A model generated the notes under the pieces. The model made no database searches. It was given only the letters and a program-made list of their open reading frames with translations, and had not been told where the DNA came from. The translations under genes and the position numbers were made by a program. Of a stretch of DNA of 64,000 bases, positions 46,333 through 57,392 are shown piece by piece. The DNA is from Voacanga thouarsii (taxonomy: Eukaryota > Streptophyta > Magnoliopsida > Gentianales > Apocynaceae). Location of the stretch: positions 4,154,001-4,218,000 of the forward strand of contig JANUWF010001491.1 in the NCBI GenBank assembly GCA_026120185.1, given 5' to 3'. Numbering within the stretch: the stretch's first letter is position 1; every line of letters begins with the position of its first letter.

Positions 46333-47367
46333 AGAGACATTTTTCTCAATGCATTATTTGTAGGCAAGCTAAGTCTAAATCCCTTCTACATGGTCTTTAT
46401 ACTCCTTTGCCCACACCTAATGTGCATTGGATTAATATTTTAATGGACTTCATCTTAGGATTGCCTAGGTCCATGGATGGTAAGGACTCCATATTTGTGA
46501 TTGTTGATTGATTCTCTAAAATGGCTCATTTTGTGACTTGTTCTAAGACTAATGATGCGTCTTATATTGTAGATTTATTCTTTAAGGAAGTGGTAAGAAT
46601 GCACAGGATTTCAAGGACTATTGTCTCGGATAGGGATAATAAATTCCTTAGCCATTTTTGGAGAGTTTTATGGAACAAACATGGTACTAATCTCTTGTTT
46701 CCCATAACTTATCATCCTCAAATGAATGGACAAACGGAGGTGGTCAACCAAATACTCACCCAACTCTTGCGAACCATAATCAAGAAAAACTTGAAAAATT
46801 AGGAGGAATGCTTGCCACACATTGAGTTTGCTTACAATAGGGCTATTCACTCTACCACTTCTTATTCTCCTTTTGAAATTGTATATGGTTTTAATCCTCT
46901 AATTCCTTCAGATTTGGTTCCTTTACCTATAGGTGAATGGTTAAACCTCGATGAAACTAAGAAGGCGGAAATGGTGAAGGCACTCCATGAGAAGATGAAA
47001 GCAACCATTGCAAAATGCAATGAAGAGATCACCCATAAGCACAAATCAAGAAAGCAAAAATGTGTCATTTGAGCCGAGCAATTGGGTATGGGTACAACTT
47101 CGCAAGAAGAGATTCCCCACGCAACGATAGAGAAACCTAGACCCAAGGGGGGATGGTCCATTTCAAGTTGTTGTAAAAGTTGGAGATAACACTTATAAGA
47201 TAGATTTACCCGGTGAGTACCATGCTAGCACCACTTTTAATGTTAGTGACCTCTCTCCCTTTGATGTAGATGATGGCAATGATTTGAAGATGAATAATTT
47301 TCAAGGAGGGGAAGATGATGAGACTCCACTTCATCATGGAGGTCAAGATCAAGAGAGGGAGGCGTAA
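46333..47367 (+). pseudogene. pol: element A integrase, C-terminal part
   Basis: After the AGAGA duplication the integrase frame resumes: CIICRQAKSKS (Cys pair of the HHCC finger), [32 protein letters not shown], and [13 protein letters not shown], which keep the D, D and E residues. SYSPFEIVYGFNP and GEWLNLDETKKAE follow, as in typical plant gypsy integrases. Stops are at VD-TGA (46507), KN-TAG (46799) and after CVI (47070), with a frame change thereafter. The frame runs across the polypurine tract and ends at TAA 47365-47367, inside the 3' LTR. No chromodomain is visible. Confidence 0.88.
47303..47315 (+). other. polypurine tract of element A
   Basis: AAGGAGGGGAAGA directly before TGATGAGACTCC. 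It lies within the end of the pol reading frame. Confidence 0.85.
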
Positions 47368-48313
47368 CCACGCAAGGACAAGGACCGATGACAAGATCTA
47401 GGTTCAAGAAGCTTCAAGATGAGTTTCAAATGCTCACAAAAGCATGCTTAAGGATGGAAAATGGTTGGAAGGTTGAGGAAGCTAGGCAAGAGTTTATTTT
47501 AAAGACTATCCAAGAAGGACCCCAACTAGAACTCAAGCCGGTATCAAAAACAGATGAAATTTGACAAAAGTTGGCCTTTCAGCGGATATTTGGTGTCGGC
47601 CCAAGCAGCAAAACTGGTGCTAGCTTCATTTCGATATTCGACCACCCGAAGACAGTTTGCAACCAACACCGGCTGTAGTGTCCAAACCGGCGCCGACTGT
47701 AGCCTGGGCAGCCGCTGCGTTTTTTATGTTTTCTCCAATTTTAAGTGTTTGTAAAGACTTATTAAGACCCCAAACTGTAATAGAATCTCAAGGATTACTT
47801 AGCTAGGGTTAGGGTAGTATAAATAGTACCTTTAGTAATTTGACAATACAATTCATATACTTTATTCAAAATTTGAGAGAGAATCTTGAGAAGCCCTAGC
47901 CTTCTTGTTGATCTTGTTTCAGACCATGCTTAAGTGTTAGTCGTCCTTATGAATGAGTCTATAAATCTTTTAGATAATCGAATGTGGTTTCTTTGAATGG
48001 GTCTTAGTTGTTTTTCTCTTCTAAGGTTTGTTTGAATTCCATTACTTGGGTGCCTATTTTCTCTATTCTATTTGTTCTTGTTTGCCTTTGTTGCTTCAAG
48101 GATATTGGGATGAAATTATAGTAGATCTTTCTACTATTCTTGAGGGTCTTTGAAGCTTAGTTCTTCAAGGGTTTGATAGCGGGTAGGTTGTTATTTCATT
48201 TTCTCCTTTTATCTCAAGAAGAATCTCTGTTTTTGGTCCCATTGGTTGAGCTGAAATCCTTACCAATTAAACCACCCACAACACTAAGAAAAAGCCCACT
48301 CAAGATCATATCA
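47316..48313 (+). repeat. 3' LTR of element A (998 bp)
   Basis: TGATGAGACTCC to CATATCA, pairing with 31926-32934. TATA box TATAAATA at 47818-47825; GC-rich island at about 47585-47715. Confidence 0.92.
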
Positions 48314-48374
48314 TGATGGCAGAGATGAAGTGGATCAATTGAGTTCAACAAATGGGGTGAATAAGGAGTTCTAC
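48314..48374 (+). pseudogene. element B gag, part 3 (short island)
   Basis: 61 bp between element A and the forward solo LTR. Its frame (RDEVDQLSSTNGVNKEFY) joins B's coding on the left (ending near 31925) and on the right (from 52586) without a stop once one TSD copy is dropped at each insertion. This shows A and the solo LTR entered the same ORF. Confidence 0.75.
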
Positions 48375-48620
48375 TGTGAAATCCCACCTAAAACCAACCC
48401 TAGAGTAAGGGGGTCGGGAATGCATATCATATTATTTTGCATGAATATATATGTTTTTGAATGATTTTATTTACTTTAGAATCGTGGATTATAGGTTTAA
48501 ATGCTTAGTTATACTTATTGAGTAGGAGGGGTAAAATGGTAATTTTGCTTAAGGTCATAATAGGAAGATAACTTAAGGAGTAGATAAGAAAAATATGTGG
48601 GTGAGAAAATAAGAACAAGA

Positions 48621-48689
48621 GTTATTGTGGTTTAGTGGTTAGAGTCTTGGAATTAATCTCTAAGGTCATGAGTTCAAATCTCATCATTT
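48621..48689 (+). other. tRNA-like module in LTR
   Basis: Box A-like GTGGTTTAGTGGTTAGAG and a perfect 5-bp T-arm, ATGAG-TTCAAAT-CTCAT. It starts 246 bp from the LTR 5' end. Best-preserved T-arm of the four copies. Confidence 0.6.
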
Positions 48690-50307
48690 AAGCTTTTACC
48701 ATGATTATCTTAATTAAGTTTGAATTTTTGTTTTCTTGCATTCCATGAAAATAGGAATAATTGTCTTAAGGGAGACATGAAGAGAATGTCCTAATCTTAT
48801 CCTCATGTCCTAAAAGAATTCTAGAAGAATTCTTGTCCAATTTATTACCTCTAGCTTTGTCCTAGCATTTTCATAATTCAAATGAACTAAAATCCATTAA
48901 ATCTTTTTCTTTGAATTCCAAAAAAATTCTGTGATAATTTCTTCCCCTTGAATTTCAAAAATTAGCTTTGGGGAAGGGAGGTTGACCGAAAATAGGAGGG
49001 GAAATAGGAAGGGTTCCAAGAGAAAATCAATCACCATGGAAGGACCTTCAAATCTATCTTCATGTTGTTCATGCTTTAGTGGTAAGAAATCTGAAAATTT
49101 TCCAGATTTGTTGCAGACCTTTTCTTCGAAAATTCAGGCCATAAACCAATTCATTTGCTGCCCAGAAAATGGTCATTTCAAGTGGCTTAGAAGCTGGAAA
49201 AATTGTGCAATTTTCGGACTGCACAAAACAGCACCAAACCAGAAAAATTTTCTGGGCAATTCGTAGCTCTTCATCAAAGAAATGAAGCTGTTTTTAGTTC
49301 ATCTTCAAGCCAGCAAACTCCTCTGTATTTGTCCAGAAATGAGGCTGAAAAACCACCCTTGGAAGACCCTCAAACATCCCTGAAGAACCTCTGAAAAACC
49401 GAGCCAAGAGGGTGCGAAAATCCTACACCAAAATTCTGCAATTTTTGGAAAGCCATGAACACTTGAGACCCGAATTTTCCAGCCTTGTTCCTTTCTAGCC
49501 TAAGACCGAAAATCACCTTCAACCTCTGTAGAATTGAGCCTTGTTCAGCTATAAAATGAACACCATTAAACCCACACTTACCTTGAAGCATAAGGACTCC
49601 ATAGCCACACCACAAAACACTCCTAAGATCACTCTATTCAAATTCCATTTGAACTTCAAATAATTTCAGCATTTCACTCTAATAAAATCACTCTTGCATT
49701 AAGCTGAATTAACCAGAATTTCCTCTGCCTTTAAGGACTGAATTTCGGACAGCCTTGAGCAACATTAACCTTCAATCATTTTAGCAAGACAACCTTGTTT
49801 CAGCCGACACCATTAAAGTCCATAGACACCTCTCTTGATCAAACATCATAGTTGATCTTTTACCTTAAACATCTCCTCCATTTCCTCCGTTTAAATTTCA
49901 AATAAAATCTGATTTCTCTCTCTCACAAAGCTGAAAATCGAAACTCTCAATCACACCCTACCATTCGGCCATCCTTCTAGCAGAATTCGTGCAGCACTTC
50001 TTCTAATTTCTCTCAATTTCACCTAAAACACCAAGAACACAAAGAACACCAAGAACACACACTAAACTTCTTCAAGCCTAAACCTACTCTAAAACACCTC
50101 CAATCACTCTCAAATAATCCAGATCATCTCTACTTAATCCCTAGACTTCATTTCTGCCATTTATAACACAAAATCTCGCAAACAAGAATTTTCAACCGGA
50201 TCAAAAATCAGTTTTTCTTGAAGACCTCAAGAACATCAACAAGGTAAAACAAGTACAACCTTCTTGTTCATCTTCTTCCATTCAATTCTTAATACACCTA
50301 TCTAATG

Positions 50308-50314
<7 letters not shown>

Positions 50315-50351
<37 letters not shown>
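50315..50351 (+). repeat. (CT)n microsatellite in LTR
   Basis: CT run at the same LTR position as in the other Tekay-type LTRs. Confidence 0.95.
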
Positions 50352-50354
<3 letters not shown>

Positions 50355-52580
50355 AACCGAAATGGTTGATCAAACCATCAACCATGGATGTTGTTTCATT
50401 GGACCATTCAAGTCATTCCATCGCGCGTGGACCTTCTTTTATCTTCACCAAAGGACTCAACAATCAAGTATTCATTCTTAAATTTCTCTTATTAAATTCT
50501 GAAATCATGTCTGCTAGATGATGATAGAGAAATGGAATATGATTGGGAGATTGAATATGTGCATGAGGATTAGGGGGATGAAGTTATGACATGATAATGG
50601 TTGTATTTGACTAGGATGTATGTGTTTTCCTTTCGAATCAATTTATGTTCTTCATGCTTGATGAATTTAATGGATGTTGAAGCATGATTAGATATTATGA
50701 CACCAAAGGTGATTAGGCTTTTATGATCTTATTTTCCCATGGAAATCATGTTTGATGATTACGCTTAGTAGGATTTTGGCCATGTGATAGTATGAGATAG
50801 TTCAAGTGTTTGTTCATGAATAGATTAATTTCTTGTTTGATGATGGAGAATGGGATCATGAATCTTCTCTAGCAATAGGGAGACCATGATGTAAGATTAT
50901 TTTCTTGTTAATTCTAAGTTATATTAATCAATAAATTTTATTACATAAATTAAAATTACTACTATATTTTTTCTTCAAAAATTCAAAACACTAGGGGATT
51001 TGGATTAGAATTTTAAATCAAACTATTAATATTTTTATTAAACGAAAATTTAAAATAATTTATCAATAAATTTTAATTATTATTAATTATTTATTATCTC
51101 TTCGAAATTAATTAAAAATTAATATTTATTTAATTTATTATTTATTTATAATAAAGCTATTTTTAAATTACCATTTCTTAATATTAAATAGGACTTAATA
51201 ATATTTAAAATTCAAAACTTAGTTTATTTATTAGTAATAACACTCAAGAATTATTATTTGAGTCTATAATTTATTAACAATTATTTTAGAACCCCTAGTT
51301 ATTTCAACCTATCAAACTAGACTTATTTTATAAAATTCTTCAGCATCTAGCCTTAAAGCTTAGGACATTAAGGTCATGGTTAGTCATGGTTGTAACCAGT
51401 TGAGCTAAGAATTATTTATGTAAGGCAGGTATAGCTTGAATGTGACCTTATATTTTGTGTTTACCCCAAGCAGGGGTTAGGTCGGCCTTGGAAGACTTTT
51501 GAGTAGAGCAAGCAAAGAAGCAGGTAAGCTCCTGCATGGAGTTTTGTGAAGACCAAAAGTTATTGTGGCAAGCAAATGCAATGTATATGGACATTTAATT
51601 GCAAAGGCAATTAAGAACTGCTTTTCCTTTTTATTTCAGTCAAGCAGTTCATTTGAAAATTGAACAAGCAGTTTTACACAAATCTAAACTTTTTCTAAAA
51701 TCCAACTTGACTAGACTTTTGGAAACCCTTAATTGCTATTTCCAAATAAAGCAAAGTTTGATCAATTTTCTCCCAAGTGGAACAATCAACGTTGAGTACT
51801 CAATAAGGGTAGACCACCAGGACTAGTCTTTGAAGGGTTAGGGTAAGTCTCTCAGTAGGTGGCCACCTCTGAGGGGTGAGTCCTTTCTGGATAGGACGCC
51901 AGTCCGGTAGGTCATGCCGGTCCGAGCTAGCAAGTCTCAGTCTTGTGGAGTGTGTATTTTCGAAGTGGACAATCGATAAGTTTGGGTGTAGAGATGGAGG
52001 AGTATCTCACCCGGTAGGACGTACACCTACCTTTTGTCAGCATTGCACAAAGTGTGGCATTCTGACTGTTATTGGTCATGGGGCCAACGTGTGGTAACCC
52101 ATGGCTACCCATTTGAGTGGTTGTATTTATTGTGCACATGTATGATTTGAAAAGTGAAACACCACTCTTTATTTTCAACACTTATTTATTGCTTGCCAGC
52201 ACTTTTCCTTATGAATCTTGTACAACTTGCATACATGAATTATTCTACCTGAAACACTCAAAGCACACACGGGCTTACTGAGATTTTTATCTCACCACCT
52301 TTTATGCCATATTTTCAGGAAGATCCTGCTGTGGAGATCATTAGCTAGAATGTTGCTTTGCTTGAAGACTCTTATTATTTACTTTAAGTATTGTATGAGA
52401 GATTGTTGCAAACAATTTATTTTGGATTTGTGCCAGTATTTATCTTTTGGGTTGTAATAAATTTAATTTTAAAGTCTTTTGTATTATTCTATTTTCATGT
52501 AACCTAGTTATAAAGACCCATTGTCCTTTGGACGGGGCGACATCCCTGGCCCTGATGGGCCTAGGTAGTGGGGTATTACA

Positions 52581-53049
52581 TCTACAATGTTCTATTCTTT
52601 CTAGAAGATGAGTCACATACCTTAGGAGTGTTGGATGAGAATGAGCAAGAAGAAATTGGGCAAAAGAGTATAGCATTTGTTCAACGGCCAAAGAATTTAA
52701 GGATTGATGTGGAAAATGTGCAAATGCGTGTTGTGGATGAAGGTCCCAAAGGTGGCTCAAGTACTTATGAAGTAGGAGAAAGCTCATATCCACAAGGGGA
52801 GAAAAAGAAGAGTTCGCTAGAATTTGTGCAAGTGCAAATGAGAAGATGTGAAGTTAATAAAAATGAAGCATTTAGTTCAACTTCACAAAATGACACCAAA
52901 TCTAATGGAAGAGATAAAATGGATAAAAGAGATAGGGATACACTTGAGAAAACATGTGAATTAATTGATATTAGAAGGGAAGTTATTGAAGCTTGTGTGG
53001 TTGAAGGAAAAGAGGATTTACAAAGAGAAAATATTTTCTATTCATAGTG
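52581..53049 (+). pseudogene. element B ORF, part 4: linker between gag and protease
   Basis: After the TCTAC duplication the frame reads NVLFFLEDESHTLG and stays open to TAG near 53047. It is rich in Glu, Lys and Ser and lacks known motifs (includes EVGESSYPQGEKKKSS). It corresponds to the variable linker ahead of the protease in plant gypsy polyproteins. Confidence 0.6.
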
Positions 53050-53620
53050 TTAAATCAAAGAGAAACCATATAGCTTGATTATTGATGGAGGGAGTTGTAA
53101 AAATGTAATTAGTGCTACATTGGTAGAAGAATTGGGAATAGAGACCTTAAAACATCCTAAACCTTATAAGCTTTAATGGTTGAACAAGTGTGGTGAAGTA
53201 AAGGTGAACAAACAAGTTAAGATTACAATTGTCATGGGGGGATCTAAAGATGAAGTGATATGTGATGTGTTTCCCATACATGTTGGGCATATATTGTGGG
53301 AAGGCCTTAACTATATGATAGGGAGGTAGTTCACCATAAGAAGAAAAACACTTACTTTTTATGCAAGAATGAAAGGAAATTCATACTCTGCCCTATGCCC
53401 CTAAGTGATATTGTCATCAATCAAAATATTTTGAGGGAGGAAGATAGAAAGAAAAGAGAACAAAAAGAGAAGGAAAAGCAAGAGAAGGGAAAACAAGAGC
53501 AAGAGAGAAGAGGAAATGAAAGAAAAAAGAGAGAGAGCTAAAAGAGAAGAGGGAAGAGACAAAGAGTGTGAGATAAAAGAGCTTGAGGTAAAAGGAGAAG
53601 AGAGGAGAGTGAGATAGCAT
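53050..53620 (+). pseudogene. element B aspartic protease and Lys/Glu-rich tail
   Basis: LIIDGGSCKNVISATLVEE (about 53077-53133) is the D-x-G active-site region of plant gypsy proteases, followed by HPKPYKLxWLNKCGEVKV and CDVFPIHVGHILWEG. From about 53430 to 53620 the product is almost only Lys, Arg, Glu and Gln (KKREQKEKEKQEKGKQEQE), a probable charged helix. RT normally follows such a stretch, but here the sequence passes to the 3' end of the element. Stops and at least one frame change are present. Confidence 0.75.
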
Positions 53621-53836
53621 GGAAGTAGTCACACATAAAGTAAAGTGGTGCAAGAGGTTTAGGAAAAAAAAAAAAAAAAGAGTGGGGCGTAAAATGAAGT
53701 TGAGAGCTTGGGTTGAAAAGTGAGAAAACAAGGGAGTTGGTGAGAGTACAAAGCCAAAAATTTTACCCCTATACAAAATGTCTTGCTTGAATTGTAATGC
53801 ATGTATCGATTTGAAGATATAATAAAAAGGGGAAGA
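53621..53836 (+). other. 3' untranslated region and polypurine tract of element B
   Basis: Non-coding A-rich stretch with a poly-A run near 53659-53679. AAAAAGGGGAAGAA at 53823-53836 is a likely polypurine tract before the LTR-homologous sequence. Confidence 0.5.
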
Positions 53837-54310
53837 AGTACAAAATCACACTTCATGTTTTATGGGTAAGAGCAATATTCAAGAGGATTCAAGGGAAATT
53901 TCAAGGTAACAAATTTAACAAACCCAGGTCTAAGAAGATTATGAAGAGATGGATAGGAAAAGAAGGCAAAAAAGCACATAACATAAGCAACAATCCGTGT
54001 GGAGTATCAATCCGACTTTTAACCAAGGACTGAAGGCCAAAAAAGTATCAAGAAGAGCTCAAAATGACCAACATTTCATTTGGAAGATCAAAGAAACATA
54101 GAGGAATGGAATGGAAGTCTAAGGAGCAAGGTTTGAAATGTAAAAAAATAGGGGAAGATGTTTAAAGCCTACTCGATGTCGGCTGTGAATGAAGGACATG
54201 ATGCCGGCCCTAGTCTGGAAATAAACACATGGTGGGAAAGATTACACCTAGCACACTGTGTAGTACTTGGACCTGGCACTAGGTCCAATTGAGATCATCT
54301 CAAATTACTG
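53837..54310 (+). repeat. partial 3' LTR of element B
   Basis: From ACAAAATCACACTTCATG to ATCATCTCAAATTACTG it parallels 23735 to about 24185 in the 5' LTR, including the GC-rich part with GATGCCGGCCCTA. Homology stops at about 54310, well before the TATA box, so the rest was deleted. Confidence 0.7.
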
Positions 54311-54577
54311 ATTGGCAGGATTCGTGTTAGTCTATTGCCTCAAAAACTGTCTTGGTGGTTGCCTCGGTTGTGAGATGGTCCTTTAAGCCATCCTTTTTTT
54401 ATCTTCATTTTCAGTTCGAGTAGCTACATCCACCGCTGCTGAGTACCACCCTTAGTTCATCATTTTGGTAGGGAAGGTGCGAAAACCCTCCTTAGTTCCT
54501 GCCTCAAGCCCTTGACAAACTATCTAGTTCTGTTTTGCTTAGTGTCAACCAATTTGTTACAATACTTTAACAACTGG
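54311..54577 (-). pseudogene. gag: reversed chromovirus gag fragment
   Basis: On the reverse strand, translation near 54545-54450 reads KQNRTR, stop, FVKGLRQELRRVFAPSLP. This matches the gag of the Tekay-like element at about 9386-9460 (EQNRTR, stop, FVKGLRxELRSVLAPSLP), including a stop at the same Gln position. YSAAVDVATRTEN follows in another frame. A short orphan fragment of another copy. Confidence 0.7.
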
Positions 54578-55573
54578 TGATATGATCTTCAGTGGTTATA
54601 TTGATGGAACAATGGGCACTAATCTCAGCTCGTGAAATGAAATCCAAACAGTGGAATTTTGTAGCTAAAATGAAGGAAAATAACTATCTATCTACACTAT
54701 AGCAAACACTTGAAGAGCTAAACAATAAAGATTCACAAGAATAGTAGAAACATCAACTATAGATTCACCCAAATATCCTTGTAACAACAAAGGTAATCAA
54801 GAACAAAAGAAGTAGAACTATAGGCACCTAAAATAATGGAATTCAAGATCAACCTTAGAAGAACAAAGAAACTAAGACCTAATCAAGAGAAATCACATTG
54901 GATTATTGTCAGGATTTCTAAACTCATTCGAAAGGAGGACTAAGCCCTAAGCATGGTCTTGTACAAGATGAACAATGAGGTAAAGCCCTCTCAAGACACT
55001 CTTTCAAATTTGAATAAAGTAAGTAGATTGTGTTTCCAAATCACAAAAAGATGTATTTATACTACCCTAAACCTAACTAAGTGATTACTAAGGTGCTAAG
55101 ATAAATTAAGGGCTTAAAGAGTCTTTCCAAGATGTTTGAAATAGAGAAAAACCAGAAAAAACATCAAAAGTAGGCAAAACGGGGATTGGGCCACTATAAG
55201 GGCCAGTGCTTACTCCAATGCTAGGGCCAGCACCAGCTCTACAATGAAGCCTAGTAATTGCCGGTAGTATGTAGATAGCATAGGCTATGTTGGTCGGGGT
55301 TGGCACTAGCTCGGCATTAGTTCACTGGGTTTTAGTCTTTTCTTCCTTTCTTTGTGCAGGCTTGAGTTGTTGTTGGGGTTTCTTTTGGATAGCCATCAAA
55401 TTGAGCCATTGGCAACCTTCATCATCCTTCCAAATCTCTTCTATCCTCAAACAAGGTTGTGGGAACAATTGGAGATCATCTTGGAACCTCTTGGTCATCG
55501 ATCTTGTTATTGGTCATTCCAATGTCGTTCCCCCTTCTTGAGATTGAACCCATTGACTAGCTTGATTCCCATC
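54578..55573 (-). repeat. reversed LTR of element A family
   Basis: The plus strand begins TGATATGATCTT, the reverse complement of A's LTR end AAGATCATATCA. It runs in parallel with A's LTR (TATA region near 55050, GC-rich part near 55195-55320) to CCCATC at 55573, where the A-family LTR would have one more base. The right copia element starts at the next base. The left flank ACTGG would be a TSD if this is a solo LTR; the right flank is hidden. Confidence 0.75.
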
Positions 55574-57377
55574 TGTTGGGAAATATGCACTCTTAGACTA
55601 GGTTTCTGATGTAAATAATGAAATTTTTAATAAAAGAATTTATTTTCAGAAATTGTTTGTAAATTTACATTTTTTATTTGTGCACAATTTCGTTTAGAAA
55701 AGACCTATTATATTTAAGTAAGTGGTCCATATGAATGGTGATCTTTCACAGTAAGCTATGGATCACAAGTGACTTAACATATAAATATTTGTTCTTAACA
55801 GATTGATGAGAATGTGAATCTCATAATGTTTGGATTATAATGCAGTGAATTCCAAATAGGGAATGGTTTACCTTTAGCCAGTGAGTAGTCCACTCACTTC
55901 ATGATATAAGCGTATTTCTAATACATAGAACATGACTTGTAGTAGTGGTTTCTTAAAGTACTATATCGTAGAAAATTAGACTACTACTGCTACAGCATGG
56001 ACTAGTACTCCACGACTTGAGTATGAGTCAGTGGTCTAACGTAACTGTAAGCATGCACTTTGATATGCTATAGTTGAGGTTCTATCGTAGGATCAATATA
56101 CTTGCATGTTAGGTATGTGTGACTAGTTAGTTAAGACAGACTTGTACAAGATAGTTTCTATACTATATTACCACTTGTGGTTGTTTGAATGATCTAAATA
56201 TCCAGGTCTCTGGGAAACATGACTTGGATGTTTGCTTTAGGGTAGCTCTCTTGGAAAGCGAAAGTAATCCAGGAAGTCGTGGATCATTGAACTAGAAGCT
56301 TAAGGATGCTAGATGTCATTTAGAGAGGTGTTAGTACATTTCATCCTCTTCAATGTACGACGATGTATAGAAGGGTATTTTAGTCACTTCACCTGTAGGT
56401 CAGAGACTTTGCTAACGTAGCATTGTCCTTGGGGTCAATATTTCCATATGGTGGTATTAGGAAATATTTAAAAATGTAAAATATAGCTAGTTATATGGCA
56501 AGGGTATTTGGGTCATTTTAGTAGTCAATGCGGTGTGTCTTTTGGTTCCCAGTATAGACCATGAGTCCTAATTATATACAAGCTAAGGAGATGGTCTTAA
56601 ATTAAATAAATAGAATTTATTTTATTTAAGTAGTCTGATTTAATTATTGGGGTAGAATAAAATAAAGGTTTATGGAGAGAGAGAATTAATTAAATTAGTT
56701 TGATGGGTTAATTAATTGTTCAGGACTATGACCCAGTTTGAATAATTAAAGATTGACCTGGGACTAAATTAATATTAGCTTGTTAATTGGACTAGTTTAT
56801 TTGGGCTGAAAAATTAATTATTTATTGGGCCATTTATTTGGTTCTAATTAGAATAATTAATTTAGTCCAAAAGGCTAAACTAATAGTGCAATGGACTAGT
56901 CTAGTTTAACCTAGAGTTTTACTTAGGTTAACCAGGAGAATAGAGAAGGACGTTGTTATTTTACGGTTGCTTCTCTGGGTCTTAGGAGAACGTTGTTTTT
57001 TTCCTTGTGCGTGAAAAAAAAAAAAACATACGCCTCTTTTCTCTCTCCAAGAAAAATTCCTTATCCCTGTGAGTTGTACACCAAACATGGATTAGGTAGG
57101 CCATATACTGGAAGATTGAGAGATTGGTGCTCATATACATGTACAGACGGAGTAGGAGGCTTTCAAGAATCGCACCAGAGGTTTCTACTAGCGCACCTAC
57201 CCCTGTTTCACACATTCTGGTCTAGCCAATTCTGAGAACGAGAAAAAGAGGTAAAAAATTTTCCTCGGAGTCCTGCCAGGCCGTGACCGACGCCGGCTAT
57301 GGCCTGGGAGTTTCCTGTTCTTCAATTTTTCCAATTTTTGCTTCCGCTATGTGCTTTGTTTTCCCCTTTAAACTTCA
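55574..57377 (+). repeat. 5' LTR of right copia element (1804 bp)
   Basis: TGTTGGGAAATATGC at the start, TTCA at the likely end just before the primer site. It pairs with 62922-64000. The last ~100 bp contain a GC-rich string (GACCGACGCCGGCTATGGCC) near 57288-57307 that resembles part of element A's LTR. Confidence 0.88.
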
Positions 57378-57379
57378 AT

Positions 57380-57392
57380 TGGTATTAGAGCA
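57380..57392 (+). other. primer binding site of right copia element (tRNA-iMet)
   Basis: TGGTATTAGAGCA, one change from TGGTATCAGAGC, right after the LTR. Confidence 0.85.

Larger units (their letters stand above)
31926..48313 (+). mobile_element. element A: iMet-primed Ty3/gypsy element inserted in B
   Basis: 5' LTR 31926-32934, primer site 32942, gag 33850-34944, RNase H end plus integrase (39638-40101 and 46333-47367), polypurine tract and 3' LTR 47316-48313. Perfect TSD TGATG at 31921-31925 and 48314-48318. LTR ends are TGAT and ATCA. The region between gag and RNase H (zinc knuckle, protease, RT) is missing and replaced by LTR material. It contains a reversed solo LTR and element E. No chromodomain is seen, and the lineage within gypsy is uncertain. 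Confidence 0.9.
48375..52580 (+). mobile_element. forward solo LTR, Tekay type (4206 bp), inserted in B
   Basis: Starts TGTGAAATCCC, ends GGGGTATTACA. Perfect TSD TCTAC at 48370-48374 and 52581-52585. It contains the tRNA-like module, TATA-like TTTATAA near 50160, a donor-like AAG/GTAAA near 50243, the CT tract, an AT-rich block (50930-51320) and the stem-loop at 52279-52294. No internal region. Confidence 0.93.
23646..54310 (+). mobile_element. element B: iMet-primed gypsy element, gag-protease only, opened by nested insertions
   Basis: The 5' LTR (to 24765) is followed by an iMet primer site, a gag-like ORF and a retroviral-type protease. A Lys/Glu-rich tail, polypurine tract and partial 3' LTR complete it. 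Three insertions split it: 26723-31027, 31926-48313 and 48375-52580, each with TSDs. Without them the internal region is about 4.1 kb and has no RT, RNase H or integrase motif, so it is non-autonomous or internally deleted. The left LTR boundary is ambiguous: 23646 or about 23735. The 3' LTR is cut at about 54310. Confidence 0.7.

Noticed and set aside
48621..48689. True tRNA gene
   Set aside because: Box A, box B and one T-arm are good, but the acceptor stem does not pair and the anticodon arm is poor; it is kept only as a tRNA-like module.
53417..53776. 119-codon reverse-strand ORF rich in Phe, Leu and Ser, membrane-like
   Set aside because: Antisense of the purine-rich Lys/Glu tail; the hydrophobicity comes from reversed GAA/AAG codons.
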